From Cladorhizidae sp. MBARI D1340-BT2 (lineage: Eukaryota; Porifera; Demospongiae; Poecilosclerida; Cladorhizidae), in the NCBI GenBank assembly GCA_028752905.1, contig JAQNBH010000012.1, positions 23,893,816 to 23,957,815 of the forward strand: 64,000 nt of DNA, read 5' to 3'. Below the pieces are notes generated by a model. The model saw only the letters and a list, made by a program, of their open reading frames with translations, searched no databases and was not told the DNA's origin. The translations under genes and the position numbers were made by a program. This document shows positions 1 to 14,200 of this stretch, one piece after another (within the stretch, counting starts at the first letter, position 1; each line of letters opens with the position of its first letter).

Positions 1-718
1 ATATATGAAGACTACATGTATATATACCTAGACAACTAGGAATATATGAAGACTACATGTATATATACCTAGACAACTAGGAATATATGAAGACTACATG
101 TATATATACCTAGACAACTAGGAATATATGAAGACTGCATGTATATATACCTAGACAACTAGGAATATGTGAAGACTACATGTATATATACCTAGACAAC
201 TAGGAATATATGAAGACTGCATGTATATATACCTAGACAACTAGGAATATATGAAGACTACATGTATATATACCTAGACAACTAGGAATATATGAAGACT
301 ACATGTATATATACCTAGACAACTAGGAATATATGAAGACTACATGTATATATACCTAGACAACTAGGAATATATGAAGACTGCATGTATATATACCTAG
401 ACAACTAGGAATATATGAAGACTGCATGTATATATACCTAGACAACTAGGAATATATGAAGACTGCATGTATATATACCTAGACAACTAGGAATATATGA
501 AGACTACATGTATATATACCTAGACAACTAGGAATATATGAAGACTGCATGTACATATAATTATACCTAGACAACTAGGAATATATGAAGACTACATGTA
601 TATATACCTAGACAACTAGAAATATATGAAGACTGCATGTATATATACCTAGACAACTAGGAATATATGAAGACTGCATGTATATATACCTAGACAACTA
701 GGAATATATGAAGACTAC
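1..718. repeat. 41-bp minisatellite, about 17 copies, cut by window start
   Basis: The unit begins ATATATGAAGACTACATG and repeats every 41 bases, with rare A/G changes (ACTACATG versus ACTGCATG) and one insertion near 553. It continues beyond the left edge. Units carry a CCTAG-ACAA-CTAGG inverted motif. Confidence 0.95.
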
Positions 719-2180
719 ATGTATAGGAATATATGAACAGCTGCATAAATATGGTGTGACCCTATTGGACCCTGGCAGTGCATACAGCTGCACTGCACTA
801 TCCAAGAGTTGGCCATTGACATGCCAGGCAAACGACAGTAAATCTTGGAACTCATGCCTGCATCTAACTCATGTGAATTCATGTGAACCGGCTGCGCATG
901 CAAGGATTAAATCACCAGCTACGTGAGCAAGGATTAAATCACACGTGATGTTCCATGATGTGATTACAGCAAGTGAGAAGAAGGCAGCAGCTAAAGATGA
1001 GCATGCTCAGTGTTCCTCCTACTGGCAAGTCCTGCAGCAGCTAAAGATGAGCATGCTCAGTGTTCCTCCTACTGGCAAGACCTGCGGCAGTTAAAGAGCT
1101 TCAACATGAGCATGCTTCAGTATATATTTCACAAAGACTAGATCTCTATCCATCTGCAGAGGAGACCGAGATGTCGGAAAAATCTATAGCTGCGGCCAGC
1201 AAATGTGTGGCTGACCTACTCCAATGAAAGTTTCCATAATCCACTGCAAGCGCAAGGCCACTTGTGCATTCTGAGGAGGCTCATGTGAAGATTAGAAAGT
1301 AAACTTCAATGCCTGGAACAGCCTCAGCAAGGGGACACTTCACAAGTGAGGTTGTGATCTACGAGAGAGTACTGTTCGAATCTTGTAGGAAAAGGAAGTC
1401 TCTCCTCGTGTGATATACTGTAATGTTTTTCATGGAGTTACTGTCATTCCACGGAGGAAGCGAGGACGACCACTAAGGTAGGGTGTACTGCACATCTACC
1501 TATCCCATATGCAGACCAACTTAATTAATATGACTAAGGCGAGTGATATTTTATAGCTAGGTAAAAATCCTTCACAAACAAGCTGTACTTGAGATGATGA
1601 AATCGTGATTGTGCATGATGAAGACATTGATCACCCATCAGAACAGTCAGCCAGTCAGCAAGGGCCGCCTTGAGATCTGCAAGAACGGGTTTGTGAAGAC
1701 TAATATGGCAGAGGCAATCTCCAGTCCAGACAATAGTGCTCGTGTACCACCTACAGACGATGAGGCAGAGACCTAGACTAATCATAACCTCAATATCTGT
1801 TATCAGGTCTCCCAGCATATGCGTTAATTACATTAACAACCAGTGTTGCAAATAGGCATGATTAAATTAAAGTCACATTAATTATATTCATGAAGTGGTT
1901 TTGGTCTAAATGCGCATGATTGTCATGCAGCATGAATTCCGTGATTTATACTGAACTATATTTGTTGGCCTGTCGACAAGAAGGAATCAAAAGAAGACTT
2001 AACCAACCCTCATTTACATACAGGACCACCTTACCAATTTATTAACAAACGAAACAGATATATGATGCATGCCAAATATCCTGGTTTTTAAATTCGTATT
2101 TTTTTGGTGTGCATAGGTATATATTTTTTGTGTTGGGATCATAAATGTATTCTACATTCCATTCCCGTGTTTGTTTCCAG
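719..2180. other. Non-coding, upstream intron sequence
   Basis: No exon could be supported. A 50-bp segment starting GCAGCAGCTAAAGATGAGCA at about 986 is repeated directly at about 1033, with a third partial copy near 1081. If PIKfyve continues upstream this is intron. Confidence 0.6.
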
Positions 2181-2284
2181 CACACTGACTGCCTGGACCC
2201 CATCAAGCATCAAGGCATATCCATTCTGTTTAGCAACACTTGCCATGACGGGCAGAAACACCAGCGGCCATGTCTGCCTCCTTG
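2181..2284 (+). CDS. PIKFYVE: PIKfyve exon 1 of window (cysteine-rich region)
   Basis: The acceptor is ttgtttccag and the donor is gtaaga. It starts at a codon boundary and reads HTDCLDPIKHQGISILFSN, then a basic stretch ending CLPP, with two bases left over. DCL-P-xH and the later C-x-P align with the region just before the FYG motif of PIKfyve. The split codon with exon 2 becomes TGT. Confidence 0.78.
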
Positions 2285-5200
2285 GTAAGACACACCCACT
2301 TCAGTTCACAAATACACACACACACTGGACCAACATCACACTGGGTTGAGGCAGGTTGAAGTAGGTTGACAATAGCTCTATGGGGACACACACTGGACCA
2401 ACACCACACTGGGTTGAGGCAAGTTGAAGTAGGTTGACAATAGCTCTATGGGGACACACACTGGACCAACACCACACTGGGTTGAGGCAGGTTGCCAATA
2501 GCTCTATGGGGACACACACTGGACCAAGTTGAGGCAGGTTGAAGTAGATTGCCAATAGCTCTATGGGGACACACACTGGACCAACATCACACTGGGTTGA
2601 GGCAGGTTGAAGTAGGTTGACAATAGCTCTATGGGGACACACATGAACCAACATCACACTGGGTTGAAGCAGGTTAAGTGCATGGTTGACAATAATAGTC
2701 TTTGGGGACATTTTGCACACTGGAATGGTGTAAGATTGAGTGTAATCATCTCCCATTATGTGGACCAAACCCCATACTTTAATTAATGCCCTATTCAATG
2801 TTACTCTAGTATTATTCCGATGTTCTACTACGGACATAATGACATAGCAATTGCAGACTTTCTAGAACGCTACTGATTCAGGTAAGACTGTATTCCCATG
2901 GTAACCTTGAGGTTTGTATGGCCTACTGACTGGGCATGCTCAGATGACCCAGAATTTAATCTGAATTATTAAACTTGTGATAGCAAAAAGTATACTCATG
3001 CCTATTTCAACCCTCTCTCATTTGTCATACTTGTGGTGGATCAATAGGTTTTGTACTGTACAATATAGAGGGAGATATTTTTGAGTCAATAGGTTTCGTA
3101 CTATATATAGAGGACTATATATAGATGGCAATATATTTTTTTAGGTTTTGTACTATATATAGAGGGTAGGAGTTTGATGTTAATTGGTTTCGTACCGGAT
3201 ATAGAGAGAAATATTTTTGTAGGTTTGGTACTCTATATATGTGTAGAGGGATTGTTATGTATATACTAACTATATATTATCTAGAGGGCAATATTTTTTA
3301 TGAGTTTGATATTCGAGGATTGGATTCTAGGCATGTAAACTGTGACCATTAATCCCCTCAAACGATCCTGCTATATGTTATCTGTATGGCGGTTTATGAA
3401 ATAACAATAACTTTGACACCACACATACACACACACTACACACCACACATACACACACACACTACCCACTACACACACACACACACAATACTTTCATATA
3501 AACACAATGCATAGATCACATGCACACCAACACACTCACACACATACACACACACACACTCATATATGCGTACATCACACAAACACAAGTACATACATAC
3601 ACAGCACACACACAATACACTCATATAAACACATGCATACATCATACATGTACATATACACACACATGATTTTATTATGTAGGTATGGTTAACGTGGTGT
3701 TGGGTACATAAGCTTATTACTAAGCTGGCACATGTGTCTATATATATTTAAAGCACCTACTTATTCTTAGCACTACATGTGTATGTACATATTAACCCAC
3801 TCACTGTGTAAGTTATGCCAAAAGCTATCAACTAAATAAAAACAAAAAACGGTAATACATGTAAATCGATTGTAGGGTTCAAACATATCCTATAGGTCAA
3901 AAAAATATCTAAATTCTTCTATCACGTGCATACTGAATATGAAGGCCAGCACTGACCATTCAGAGTTCAAGCTGCTGTCACAAGGCGGTCAAGATGTCAG
4001 GTTGACTAACTGAGAACGGAGGATATGCTTTCTCCTGATGTGGACGGTGAGTTCGGACTCTCTGAAGGTGTAAGGAAGAAAGGGCAATGTCATCTCCTCT
4101 TGTTTTGGCCAGACTGGTGTTGACCTTGAAGCTCCACTGTCACTGGGGAGAGTAGGTGTGCCTGACCTAATGTACCTTCAAGCAACGTGCACTCGAGCTG
4201 ACAGTTTTAGATCGCATTACCAGTGATGAAGAAGGTATTGACAGTGACGTTACAGCAGCTATTGTTAGCTGTGCAGTTTGTAAGAACTGCCAACGCTGTT
4301 TTAGCTTTCCTGTTTGCGGAAAGTCAGTAGAAAAAAGTTCGATTGATTGAGAATTCGACAGTGACCCTTGCTGGTCCTATTGCTGAGGTGGCCCCAGCCC
4401 AAGTCCATGAGACATTAGCTAGCTTGTTATTTTCACCAGCCAAACACACCAAAAGGAGGAGGAGCAATTTCGAATGAGATCCACCTCATTGCGGTATTGT
4501 GGTCCATTTCCATGGCAACCAACATTGTTGGTCGATACAAAAGCTATCACACATGGCATGGTTGCTAGAGACCTATTGCTGAGATAGCAAAGCATATTTC
4601 ACAATGTGCTGTAGGCACCAGTGAGAGGGTTAATTAAGCACTTGCTGTATGCTTGACTACTTACTACAGGACTATCCACTTGAAATTCCCAAGTGAGAAA
4701 GCCATTTATAATTCATTATCTCAACTGAGGGCTTGTTGAGAGTTTACCTACATAATAGTACCTACTCTATTTGCTAGCCTTGTTGGTCGTGACTTATGGT
4801 TGTCTCCTCCTGCTCAAAAGTCGGTGCTTCTTCCACTATTCGACAAATTTTCATGTACGACACACATCAGACTCTGCTCAGCAGCAAGTCAATTCCTACC
4901 ATACTTGTAGTGGCACAGCACATAGACTCAGTGATCCTTACATACGTATATGAAATTGGTGACATCTCTGCGTGGGCAGGCTGCAGCTCAGTGTCAAGTG
5001 CATGTTTTCTTGCTGACTTCCTATTGTGCCTGGCGATGCCTCATCTCTGGATGTCCGAAGTTAAAAGTTCTTGTCCACCATGTATCATTGAGTAGGGCTG
5101 GGGATTGGATTAGATGGCAAGAACTTTAAACCTTGGACATCTTGGGAGTCCCGACATAGTGCACGCCACACCTGGACCTCCCCGGCTGACTGATGCTACA

Positions 5201-8200
5201 TGTATGTACATGTATGTGCACCTTTCATAGCAACCAGCGTTTACTATGTATAAGCCATAACTAAATACCGTATAGGCTGGTAGTCCAGCCAGAAGCTATG
5301 TATGTATTTGAAGTACCTGGTATTCACTGTTGGTCTCGATGCTGCATATTTATTAAGCCCATGCACCCGCTCTCGCCAAAGCGGAAGCTGGGATAGGACA
5401 CACTCCTCGTGCATAGCGCATGGAGCACAAGCTCTATAGTGCTAGCCAAACTTAGCCTAACGGTGAGAAGATACCTGGAAGTGGCAGGGGCAGTGGTTGC
5501 CAAATTCCTTTATACCTACATGTACATGTACATTCACATGTACATCTACATTCACATCTACATTCACATGTACATGTGAAGACCATGGACTACATACACT
5601 GTCCAGAGTGTGCCCTGCAGAACTCCTAGAGGTTGGGAGGCATTTCTCGATTCTAGCACTCACGGCAACAGATCACGCCCACAATCTTGGGCATGGTCAC
5701 TGTTAGCTGCTGCTCAGTAGTACATGTACAGTAGGTGCCTATTTTCTTGTTGACTGATGCTACATAAATGGCCAGCTTAGCAACCAGCTTTTACGGAAAC
5801 TGAAGAACTGAATCCAGTAACTACCGTATTTATGTAGGAACTGCCCTCCAGTTGTGACCTCCCTTCCAATTGTAACCACGTAGCTCAGTCTGCCTCCCTT
5901 CCAATTGTGCCCTTACAATTGTAACCACAGAAGGAAATAGCAAATAAAAGAAGCCCAAATAATTGCTGAGAACTGAAGACAGCAAGGCAAAAGTTCAGGA
6001 AAAAATTCTGGGCACCAGCAAGACTCGAACCTTTGATTTCTATTTTGCGAGCGGGGTACTCAACCATTGAGCCACGAGCACCCAAACGATTGTAGGTCCT
6101 CCAAACTGGTACTTGAACTCCTTCACAACTGCAGTCAATAGTAACCACCCTTCCAATAGTATGCAGGCAGATTGGACAGAAGTAAATAGTAACCATGTGC
6201 GGTTCCTATTAGAGAATATACGGTACATGCACACTTTAATTTTAAGTGGTGGTGCTGTGAATCGCTGACATAGTCTCAAGACAGAGAAAGAAAATATCCA
6301 TTTTTTTCCTGTGCAGCTGGGATTTCAATAATGCAGAGATGCAGTGCTATACATAGTGCCATCCCTGCTATGTATGTACCTAGTGCAGAGTTTAACCAGG
6401 TTAATCTGGGGGTGGGGACGGGAGGGGGGGGGGGGGGAGAACTATGGTGTATGTCTCCCCACAAGCATGGACTCGCACACACCCTTAAAAAAATCATTCT
6501 TAAAAATAAAATAAATTCTACAAAGTTGCGAACATGTGACAATTGACACATTTTCCCTGTCTATCCCCCCCCCTTCCAAATCCAACAAACTAACAATAGT
6601 AATACCCCCAAATGAAACCCTGACATGATAGGGTAACTCTGCTGCAGAAGACCGGGTATTTTCACATATGTACATGTAGATTCCTTGCACTCCCCTCAAA
6701 GTATATGCATATGTATGTATGGGGTGAGGTTATGCCTGTCTGACATGCCCCTCCCCCCTCTTGCAGGGAGTACTACCGCTGCCAGACGTGCAGTGTGGAC
6801 ATGGCCAAGCACATCAGACACATCATTCATGGCATCAGAGCCATCGAGATCGAGAACACCGGAGCTCCGACGGGCATGGATGAGAGCATCTATACCTGGC
6901 TGGAGTGCTCGCAATGCCACCACGTGAGTGGACAACCACTGCTGCCACACCTTACCTAGGACATCCTGGGATACTTGGGACTATCCTAGGATGTCCCTAG
7001 TGAGGGTCACTTACTGTATACAGCATGGATACTAGAATACTTGTATACTAGGGTACTTGGGACTATCCCAGGATGTCCCTAGTGAGGGTGAATGACTGTA
7101 TAGCATGGATACTGGAATACTTGCCAGGATGTCCCTAGTGAGGGTGACTGACTATGCAGCATGGATACTGGAATACTTGTATCCTATAGTAGGGCACTTG
7201 GAACTATGTACATAATATCCCGGGATGTCTCTAGTGAGGATAACTGATTATACGGCGTGGTTACTGGAATACTTGTATCGTAGGGTACTTGGGACTATTT
7301 TGAGATGTCCCTAGTGAGTGTGACGACTATATACGTGGATACTGCCAGAATCAGTCCCAGAACTAGGAGTGAATCATGTCAATCTCTCTCTCTCCCTCCC
7401 TCTATATTTTCTCCCAGGCAACCCCATACACGGCCATGACTGCCAACTCTCTCCTCTTCTCCTTTGCCAAGTTCTTGGAGCTGAAGTTCTACTCGGACTC
7501 CTACGTGACACGTTCACATGGTGGCAGTGGGGGGAGTCCCTGCTCCCACTTCCTCCACCCAGATTATTCCCAGTGCTTCCTCTTCAGAAATAAACTAGCC
7601 ACATTTAGGTGTGTGTGTGTGTGTGTGTGTGTAATGGGATATTCTCTTGGTAGTGCTGTAGAGGTTTTCACAGTTAGAATCCTTGTCACCAACCTTCTCT
7701 TGTTCATCTCTCCCCCAACCCTTTCTTCCCCTCACCAACCCTCTCTCCCCTTGCTGCTTACCAATCCTCTCTTCTACCCCTCCTCACTTCCCCTCCTCCT
7801 CACCAACCTTCCCTTCTCCTCCTGCCTACCAACCCTCTCTTCTTTCCTCCACTTCACTGACCTTCTCTTCCACCCCCCCACACAAACCCTGTCTTTTCCT
7901 CCTCCTCACTAACCATCTCGTCTTCTCTCCCACCACACCCACCTTCTCTTCTTCCCCTCCTGGTCATCAACCCACTTTTCTTCCCTTCCTTGCCAACCCT
8001 TTCTCCCCCTCTCCCTTACTAACCCTCTCTTCCCGTCTGCCTTACCAACCTCCCTTCTTCCCTTCTCTCTCCCTCACCCATCTCTGGTTTCAGACCTTCC
8101 ACAATTGACATTCTTGAGCTGCTGTTGCCTCCCTGTGTCCTGTGCATTACCACTCCTAGCAACAAGTACCACCACGACTACGCCTCGGACATCAAGCATG

Positions 8201-11200
8201 TTGGAAGAATGTATGTGTGTGCATGTCTGCAGATGCTGTGCACAGGTCTGCATAGATAGATTGATGCCATGATGTGTGCACATGTATGTATATAGTAAGA
8301 GTGTGTGTCAGGACATGCTTTTAGTAGTCTCTCTATTGGGAAGACAAAGTGGCCTAGCCGTAAAATAACAAGTCAAAAAGCTCATGACATGGTGTGTGCC
8401 TACATACATGTATCAGCAAAAAAAATCATTTTGGCAGCTTCTTAACTGCCTAAACTTGTTACGCTCGTTCTTTTGCCTCGGAAATGTTTCCAACATGCCT
8501 TGAATCCTTCTTTAAGGTATTAAACTGGCAGATCCCTTCCCCCGCCCCCACACAAAAGGGAAAAAAGAGAAAATAACATAGCATGAAATTTAACTTTAAA
8601 CTGTTTCTTGTTGTTGTTCATATATGTATATGTAGTGTTGAGGGAGTCTTCTACCGTATTCGGCAGAAGGTGGACAAGTACAGGTTGGAGCCGGTGGCAG
8701 GATTAATCCATGACCACATCTCAAACTCTAAGGTGAGCTGCAATAAATATCTGAATAATGAGATTCCAGTTCTACAGTACATGCCGGCACTCTGCGTAGC
8801 GTATGACTCCATGGCGTATAGATACTGACACACAACCTTCTCCCTCCCAACCCCCCTCGTCTTTTCTCTCTTCCCTCCCTCCCCTTGCTCTCTCCCCTTC
8901 CTCCCCATTTCTTTTCCCTCTCCCCTGCCTCCATTGCAGTGTGAGAGAGATGCCATGCGTATCAAAGTCAAGCACTTAAAGGAGATGATGGTGTCTGGAG
9001 GGTTTCTGGAATCCAAGTTCGGCTACGATGATGTGCGGGGAGACCCAGAGGAAGAGAACGTGATCAATGTCCAGGATTGTCTGGAGGACCTCAAGAGAAC
9101 CATGACTGAAGTGGTGGAGTGCTGGAACATCTTGTGAGAGACAGGACTGGTGGAGGCTCACTTTCCAACATCCACCTCTCGTTTCTTGCTCCATCCCCTC
9201 TCTCTCTCCTCCCTTAATCCCCCTGCCCCTCGTTTGTCCAGCCCCCTCACTTCTAACCTCTGAGCGAGTGAAATCTCTGGTGTGGAGTCATGTTGTGAGG
9301 AGAGGAGAGGAGATGGGCAGAGAGGAGGGAGGGTGGAGAAATGAGAATAGACTGGGCAGCACGGTGTGTGTGGTGTGTGTGTGTGTGGTGTATGTGTGTG
9401 TGTACCGGTATGTGTGTGGTGTATGTGTGTGTGTGTACCAGTATGTGTGTGTGTGTGTGTGTGTGGTGTATGTGTGTGTGTACCGGTATGTGTGTGGTGT
9501 ATAGATCATAGAAGGCTGTCCACTACTTCCACAACATTTCGTGGGAGATATCCTAGGAGGGTTGTGACAGTATTCCACATGCACAGACTATTCAGGAACA
9601 AGTGAAAATAAGAAGAAGAAAAATGACAATGTCCTGCACAAACATGCTGTACATTTTAATACATGCATCAATGTCTCCTCCCATTTCCCCCATTTTTGTC
9701 TTGTTGTCGGCCAGGCTGGAGGATCTGGACGCACGTGTGAGGGAGTATCGGAGAAGATTAAGGGAGGGAGGAGGGGGAGGGGGAGAGGTGGTGATGATGA
9801 CTGAGAACTTTAGCCGCTCCCCACGAGGGAGTCCAGTGGGCATATTCCATCCAGCGTCTGACAGGGCATTGGCGGGTGCAATCAGGTGGGTGTGGCTTGT
9901 GGGTTGCCTTAGGCCATAGAAGATGATGGATTCTGTTGCAGTGATGTTTTGGGGGTGGGGGGGTGGGTGGGGGTAAGGTAAGGGTACATACCATTGTGTT
10001 CTCTCTCTGTGGTCACTACTGACTCCTCATGCAGCCACTGGATATGTACACACATTGATATTTTTGGGGTGCCTATGGATTACTTTCACTGGCATGATCC
10101 TGGCAATACATTAGCATGACGATGTGATCGACATTGAAATGTATTTGACCTTCAGCTAGCTTTGGGCCAGCATTATGCATGTATGTAGCTTGAGGGCCAG
10201 GGCCATACGTGTAGCTTGTGTTAGGGCCAGGGCAATACGTGTAGCTCGTGTTAGGGCCAGGGCAATACCTGTAGCTCGAGGCCAGGGCAATACCTATAGC
10301 TCGTGTTAGGGCTGGCAATACCTGTAGCTCGAAACAATTCAGCAAGAGAGCTTCCAGAAACAATTCTTCAGCAAGAGAGCTTCCAGAAACAATTCTTCAG
10401 CAGGAGAGCTTCCAGAAACAATTCTTCAGCAGAACAGCTTCCAGAAACAATTCACAATTCTTCAGCAGGAAAGCTTCCAGAAACAATTCTTCAGCAGGAG
10501 AGTTTCCAGAAACAATTCTTCAGCAGGAGAGCTTCCAATTCTTCACCAAGAGAGCTTCCAAAAACAATTCTTCAGCAGCAGAGCTCCCAGAAACAATTCT
10601 TCAGTAGGAGAGCTTCCAGAAACAATTCTTCAGCAGAACAGCTTCCAGAAACAATTCTTCAGCAGGAAAGCTACCAGAAACAATTCGTCAGCAGGAGAGC
10701 TTCCAGAAACAATTCTTCAGCAAGAGAGTTTCCAGAAACAATTCTTCAGCAGGAAAGCTTCCAGAAATAATTCTTCAGCAAGAGAGTTTCCAGAAACAAT
10801 TCTTCAGCAAGAGAGTTTCCAGAAACAATTCTTCAGCAGGAAAGCTTCCAGAAACAATTCTTCAGCAGGAGAGCTTCCAGAAACAATTCTTCAGCAGGAG
10901 AGCTTCCAGAAACAGCCATTTAAGATCAAGAACAATGTTCATGGTGGCAGTTGCAATCATCAGATGTTAAAAAAATTAAAAAAATTATAAAAGTCTCCAT
11001 TTTTGTCACTTCACCTATTAAATCAGAGGAATGTTTTATGACTATTTTATAATGAGACAAATATCTACTGGGCATGTGCAGGTAAATCCCGTGTCTAGTG
11101 CGTTTGGTTCATTTTTTCATGTATATTTTTGGGGGAATGATATCAAACTTTGCAATCTGTGGACAGACATTGTACTCTTGTATATACTGTACCATTACCA

Positions 11201-14200
11201 GCTATAAGCCATGCATTTCTAATTCATTATTGATACTACTATATACAAGCCATGCATTTCTAATTCATTAGTGCATATTAATACATGCTGCAAGCCATGC
11301 ATTTCTAATTCATTAGTGCACACTAATACATGCTGCAAGCCATGCATTTCTAATTCATTAGTGCACACTAATACATGCTGCAAGCCATGCATTTCTAATT
11401 CATTAGTGCATACTAATACATGCTGCAAGCCATGCATTTCTAATTCATTAGTGCACACTAATACATGCTGCAAGCCATGCATTTCTAATTCATTAGTGCA
11501 CACTAATACATGCTGCAAGCCATGCATTTCTAATTCATTAGTGCACACTAATACATGCTGCAAGCCATGCATTTCTAATTCATTAGTGCATACTAATACA
11601 TGCTGCAAGCTATGCATTTCTAATTCATTAGTGCATACTAATACATGCTGCAAGCCATGCATTTCCAATTCATTAGTGCATACTAATACATGCTGCAAGC
11701 CATGCATTTCTAATTCATTAGTGCATACTAATTCATGTTGCAAGCCATGCATTTCTAATTCATTAGTGCATACTAATACATGCTGTAAGCCATGCATTTC
11801 TAATTCATTAGTGCACACTAATACATGCTGCAAGCCATGCACTTCTAATTCATTAGTGCATACTAATACATGCTGCAAGCCATGCATTTCTAATTTATTA
11901 GTGCACACTAATACATACTGCAAGCCATGTATTTCTAATTCATTAGTGCATACTAATACATGTTGCAAGCCATGCATTTCTAATTCATTAGTGCATGCTA
12001 ATACATGCTGTAAGCCATGCATTTCTAATTCATTAGTGCATACTAACACAAGCTGCAAGCCATGCATTTCTAATTCATTAGTGCACACTAATACATGCTG
12101 CAAGCCATGCATTTCTAATTCATTAGTGCATACTAATACATGCTGCAAGCCATGCATTTCTAATTCATTAGTGCATACTAATTCATGTTGCAAGCAATGC
12201 ATTTCTAATTCCTTAGTGCATACTAATACATGCTGTAAGCCATGCATTTCTAATTCAGTAGTGCACACTAATACATGCTGCAAGCCATGCACTTCTAATT
12301 CATTAGTGCATACTAATGCATGCTGCAAGCCATGCATTTCTAATTCATTAGTGTATTAACACATGCTGCAAGCCATGTATTTCTAATTCGTTAGTGCTTA
12401 CTTTTGTTGTCGCATTTTCTACTCCCCCTCTTTAGTTCCACATCACTGAACCACACCTCTCACACCCCTCCTGCGGACAACCACCTATCAAACACACCCA
12501 CTAACCTGAGCTCACATTTCGAGGCACCTCGCATCATTTCAAACCGAACCCGTCGACTCTCGGATAAAAAACATGCTAATAATGCAGATCTTCATCTTCA
12601 CCTGGAAGTCACGCAGATTCTCATGTCTCGGAAGTTAACGCACGAACGAAATTTTTCCGACGGCGGGTGTGCGAGTAAAGATGTGACCATGGCAACAAGA
12701 GAGAAAGTGCATAGGAGGAATTTGTCGGACTCTCTTGCAATGGTGAGTGCCAACATGACATAGCTCTATAGGGACACACACTGGACCAACACCACACTGG
12801 GTTGAGGCAGGTTGAAGTAGGTTGACAATAGCTCTATGAGGACACCCACTGGACCAACATCACACTGGGTCGAGGCAGGTTGAAGTAGGTTGACAATAGC
12901 TCTATGGGGACACACACTGGACCAACACCACACTAGTTTGAGGCAGGTTGAAGTAGGTTGACAATAGCTGTATGAGGACACACACTGGACAACACCACAC
13001 TGGGTAGAGGCAGGTTGACAATATCTCTATGGCGACAGACACATGTCTATGTGTACATCAGGTAGATAGGAACCGATAAATGTTCAAGGCACAAGATTAT
13101 CCTTCAATGATGACATTCAGCCATTTTTTGTCACATCAGGGTGAACCTCTGTTGGAACCCAGTTCTTCTTCGCTCATGCCTTCAACAGAGACCCTCATTA
13201 CCCCGAATATGAGTCCTGCCCATGGTGACAACACTGTGAGGCTGTTGGAAGCTGATGACGACATACAAAGAGGAGAAGAGGGAGGAGGAGAGGGTGAAGA
13301 CGAGGAGGAAGAAGATGGCGGTGTGAATCAGACTGTAAAAAAGATGTACATGTAAGTGTGAAAGTCACCAGTTAGAGAAATGTGCGCGTGCTACAATACT
13401 TTAGGGTCCCCCCTTCTTCCCCCCAGCTTTGATCTCAGAAACCTATTATCACTTAAGAAATAAATATTTTATTGTTTATTTATTTATTTATGATTTTTTT
13501 CTTAATCTTAGCTCTAGTTCTAGCCCTTGGTCATTTACAATAGACAAATTAGCCCTAGCCCTGACTCTAGGTAACCTCCCCATAGATCTACATACACTTT
13601 TTTTTGGAGGTTCGAGTCACAGCATCAGCCGGCAGTATTTTACGCAGCAGTGAGCAGTAGGCAAATGTTTGTTATAGCACTGTTATGGCCAAGTGAAGCT
13701 TCAAATATTTATACAGAACTCCTATGCTAGACATCGTTTTTTGTTCGGGATTTTCCTAAAACATATAAATTATAGACAAAACAAGTTTGCCCCGTCCCTA
13801 ACTGAGGGCCCAATTCAGTATTGTTCTGTCCATCGTTGATGTCACGACGATGATAACAGGTTGGGATTGTGACACGAGGAAGCAACCAATCAAATGATAA
13901 TGCCATTAGTTTAACATCCTGTAAGCAAGTCCATATACCAGTACATATGTATACTATATGTGTGAATAATGCTCAAGAGGAAGAGTGAGGTGTCAGTGAT
14001 GGCGACGAAGGTCCTAGCCATAGTCGGGAAGACAACTGGTCAAGGCTTACGTCTAACATCACAATCGATGTACACCATCACAAATGTAGAAGAGTTCTTC
14101 AAGGAAGAGAAGAGGAAGAGAAAATCACTCGTAGGACAGAGCCTAAGAGAGATTGGCGAAGGGCGACAGGATAATCTACGAAGACAATAACAAAGATAAC

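Noticed and set aside
2874..2876. Calling PIKfyve a selenoprotein
   Set aside because: Only a TGA at a cysteine position is seen. No SECIS was identified and the family is not known to use selenocysteine, so it is reported as an open observation only.
4771..5095. Overlapping frames that look protein-like
   Set aside because: No family motif, no fitting splice sites in PIKfyve phase, and exons 2 and 3 join directly across this region.
6010..6083. Functional tRNA gene
   Set aside because: A and B boxes and acceptor pairing are present, but the T stem has mismatches and no anticodon stem forms.
7683..8108. Ser/Pro/Leu-rich 141-codon frame
   Set aside because: It is a pyrimidine-rich intron tract. 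Only the last few codons overlap real exon 5.
11219..12359. Open frames of over 350 codons on both strands
   Set aside because: They are the 45-bp tandem array read in frame. The unit length is a multiple of three and no non-repeat coding sequence is attached.
13969..14190. 73-codon frame with lysine-rich helix
   Set aside because: No recognisable domain, sits within an intron whose flanking exons already join in phase, and no good splice sites in the right phase.
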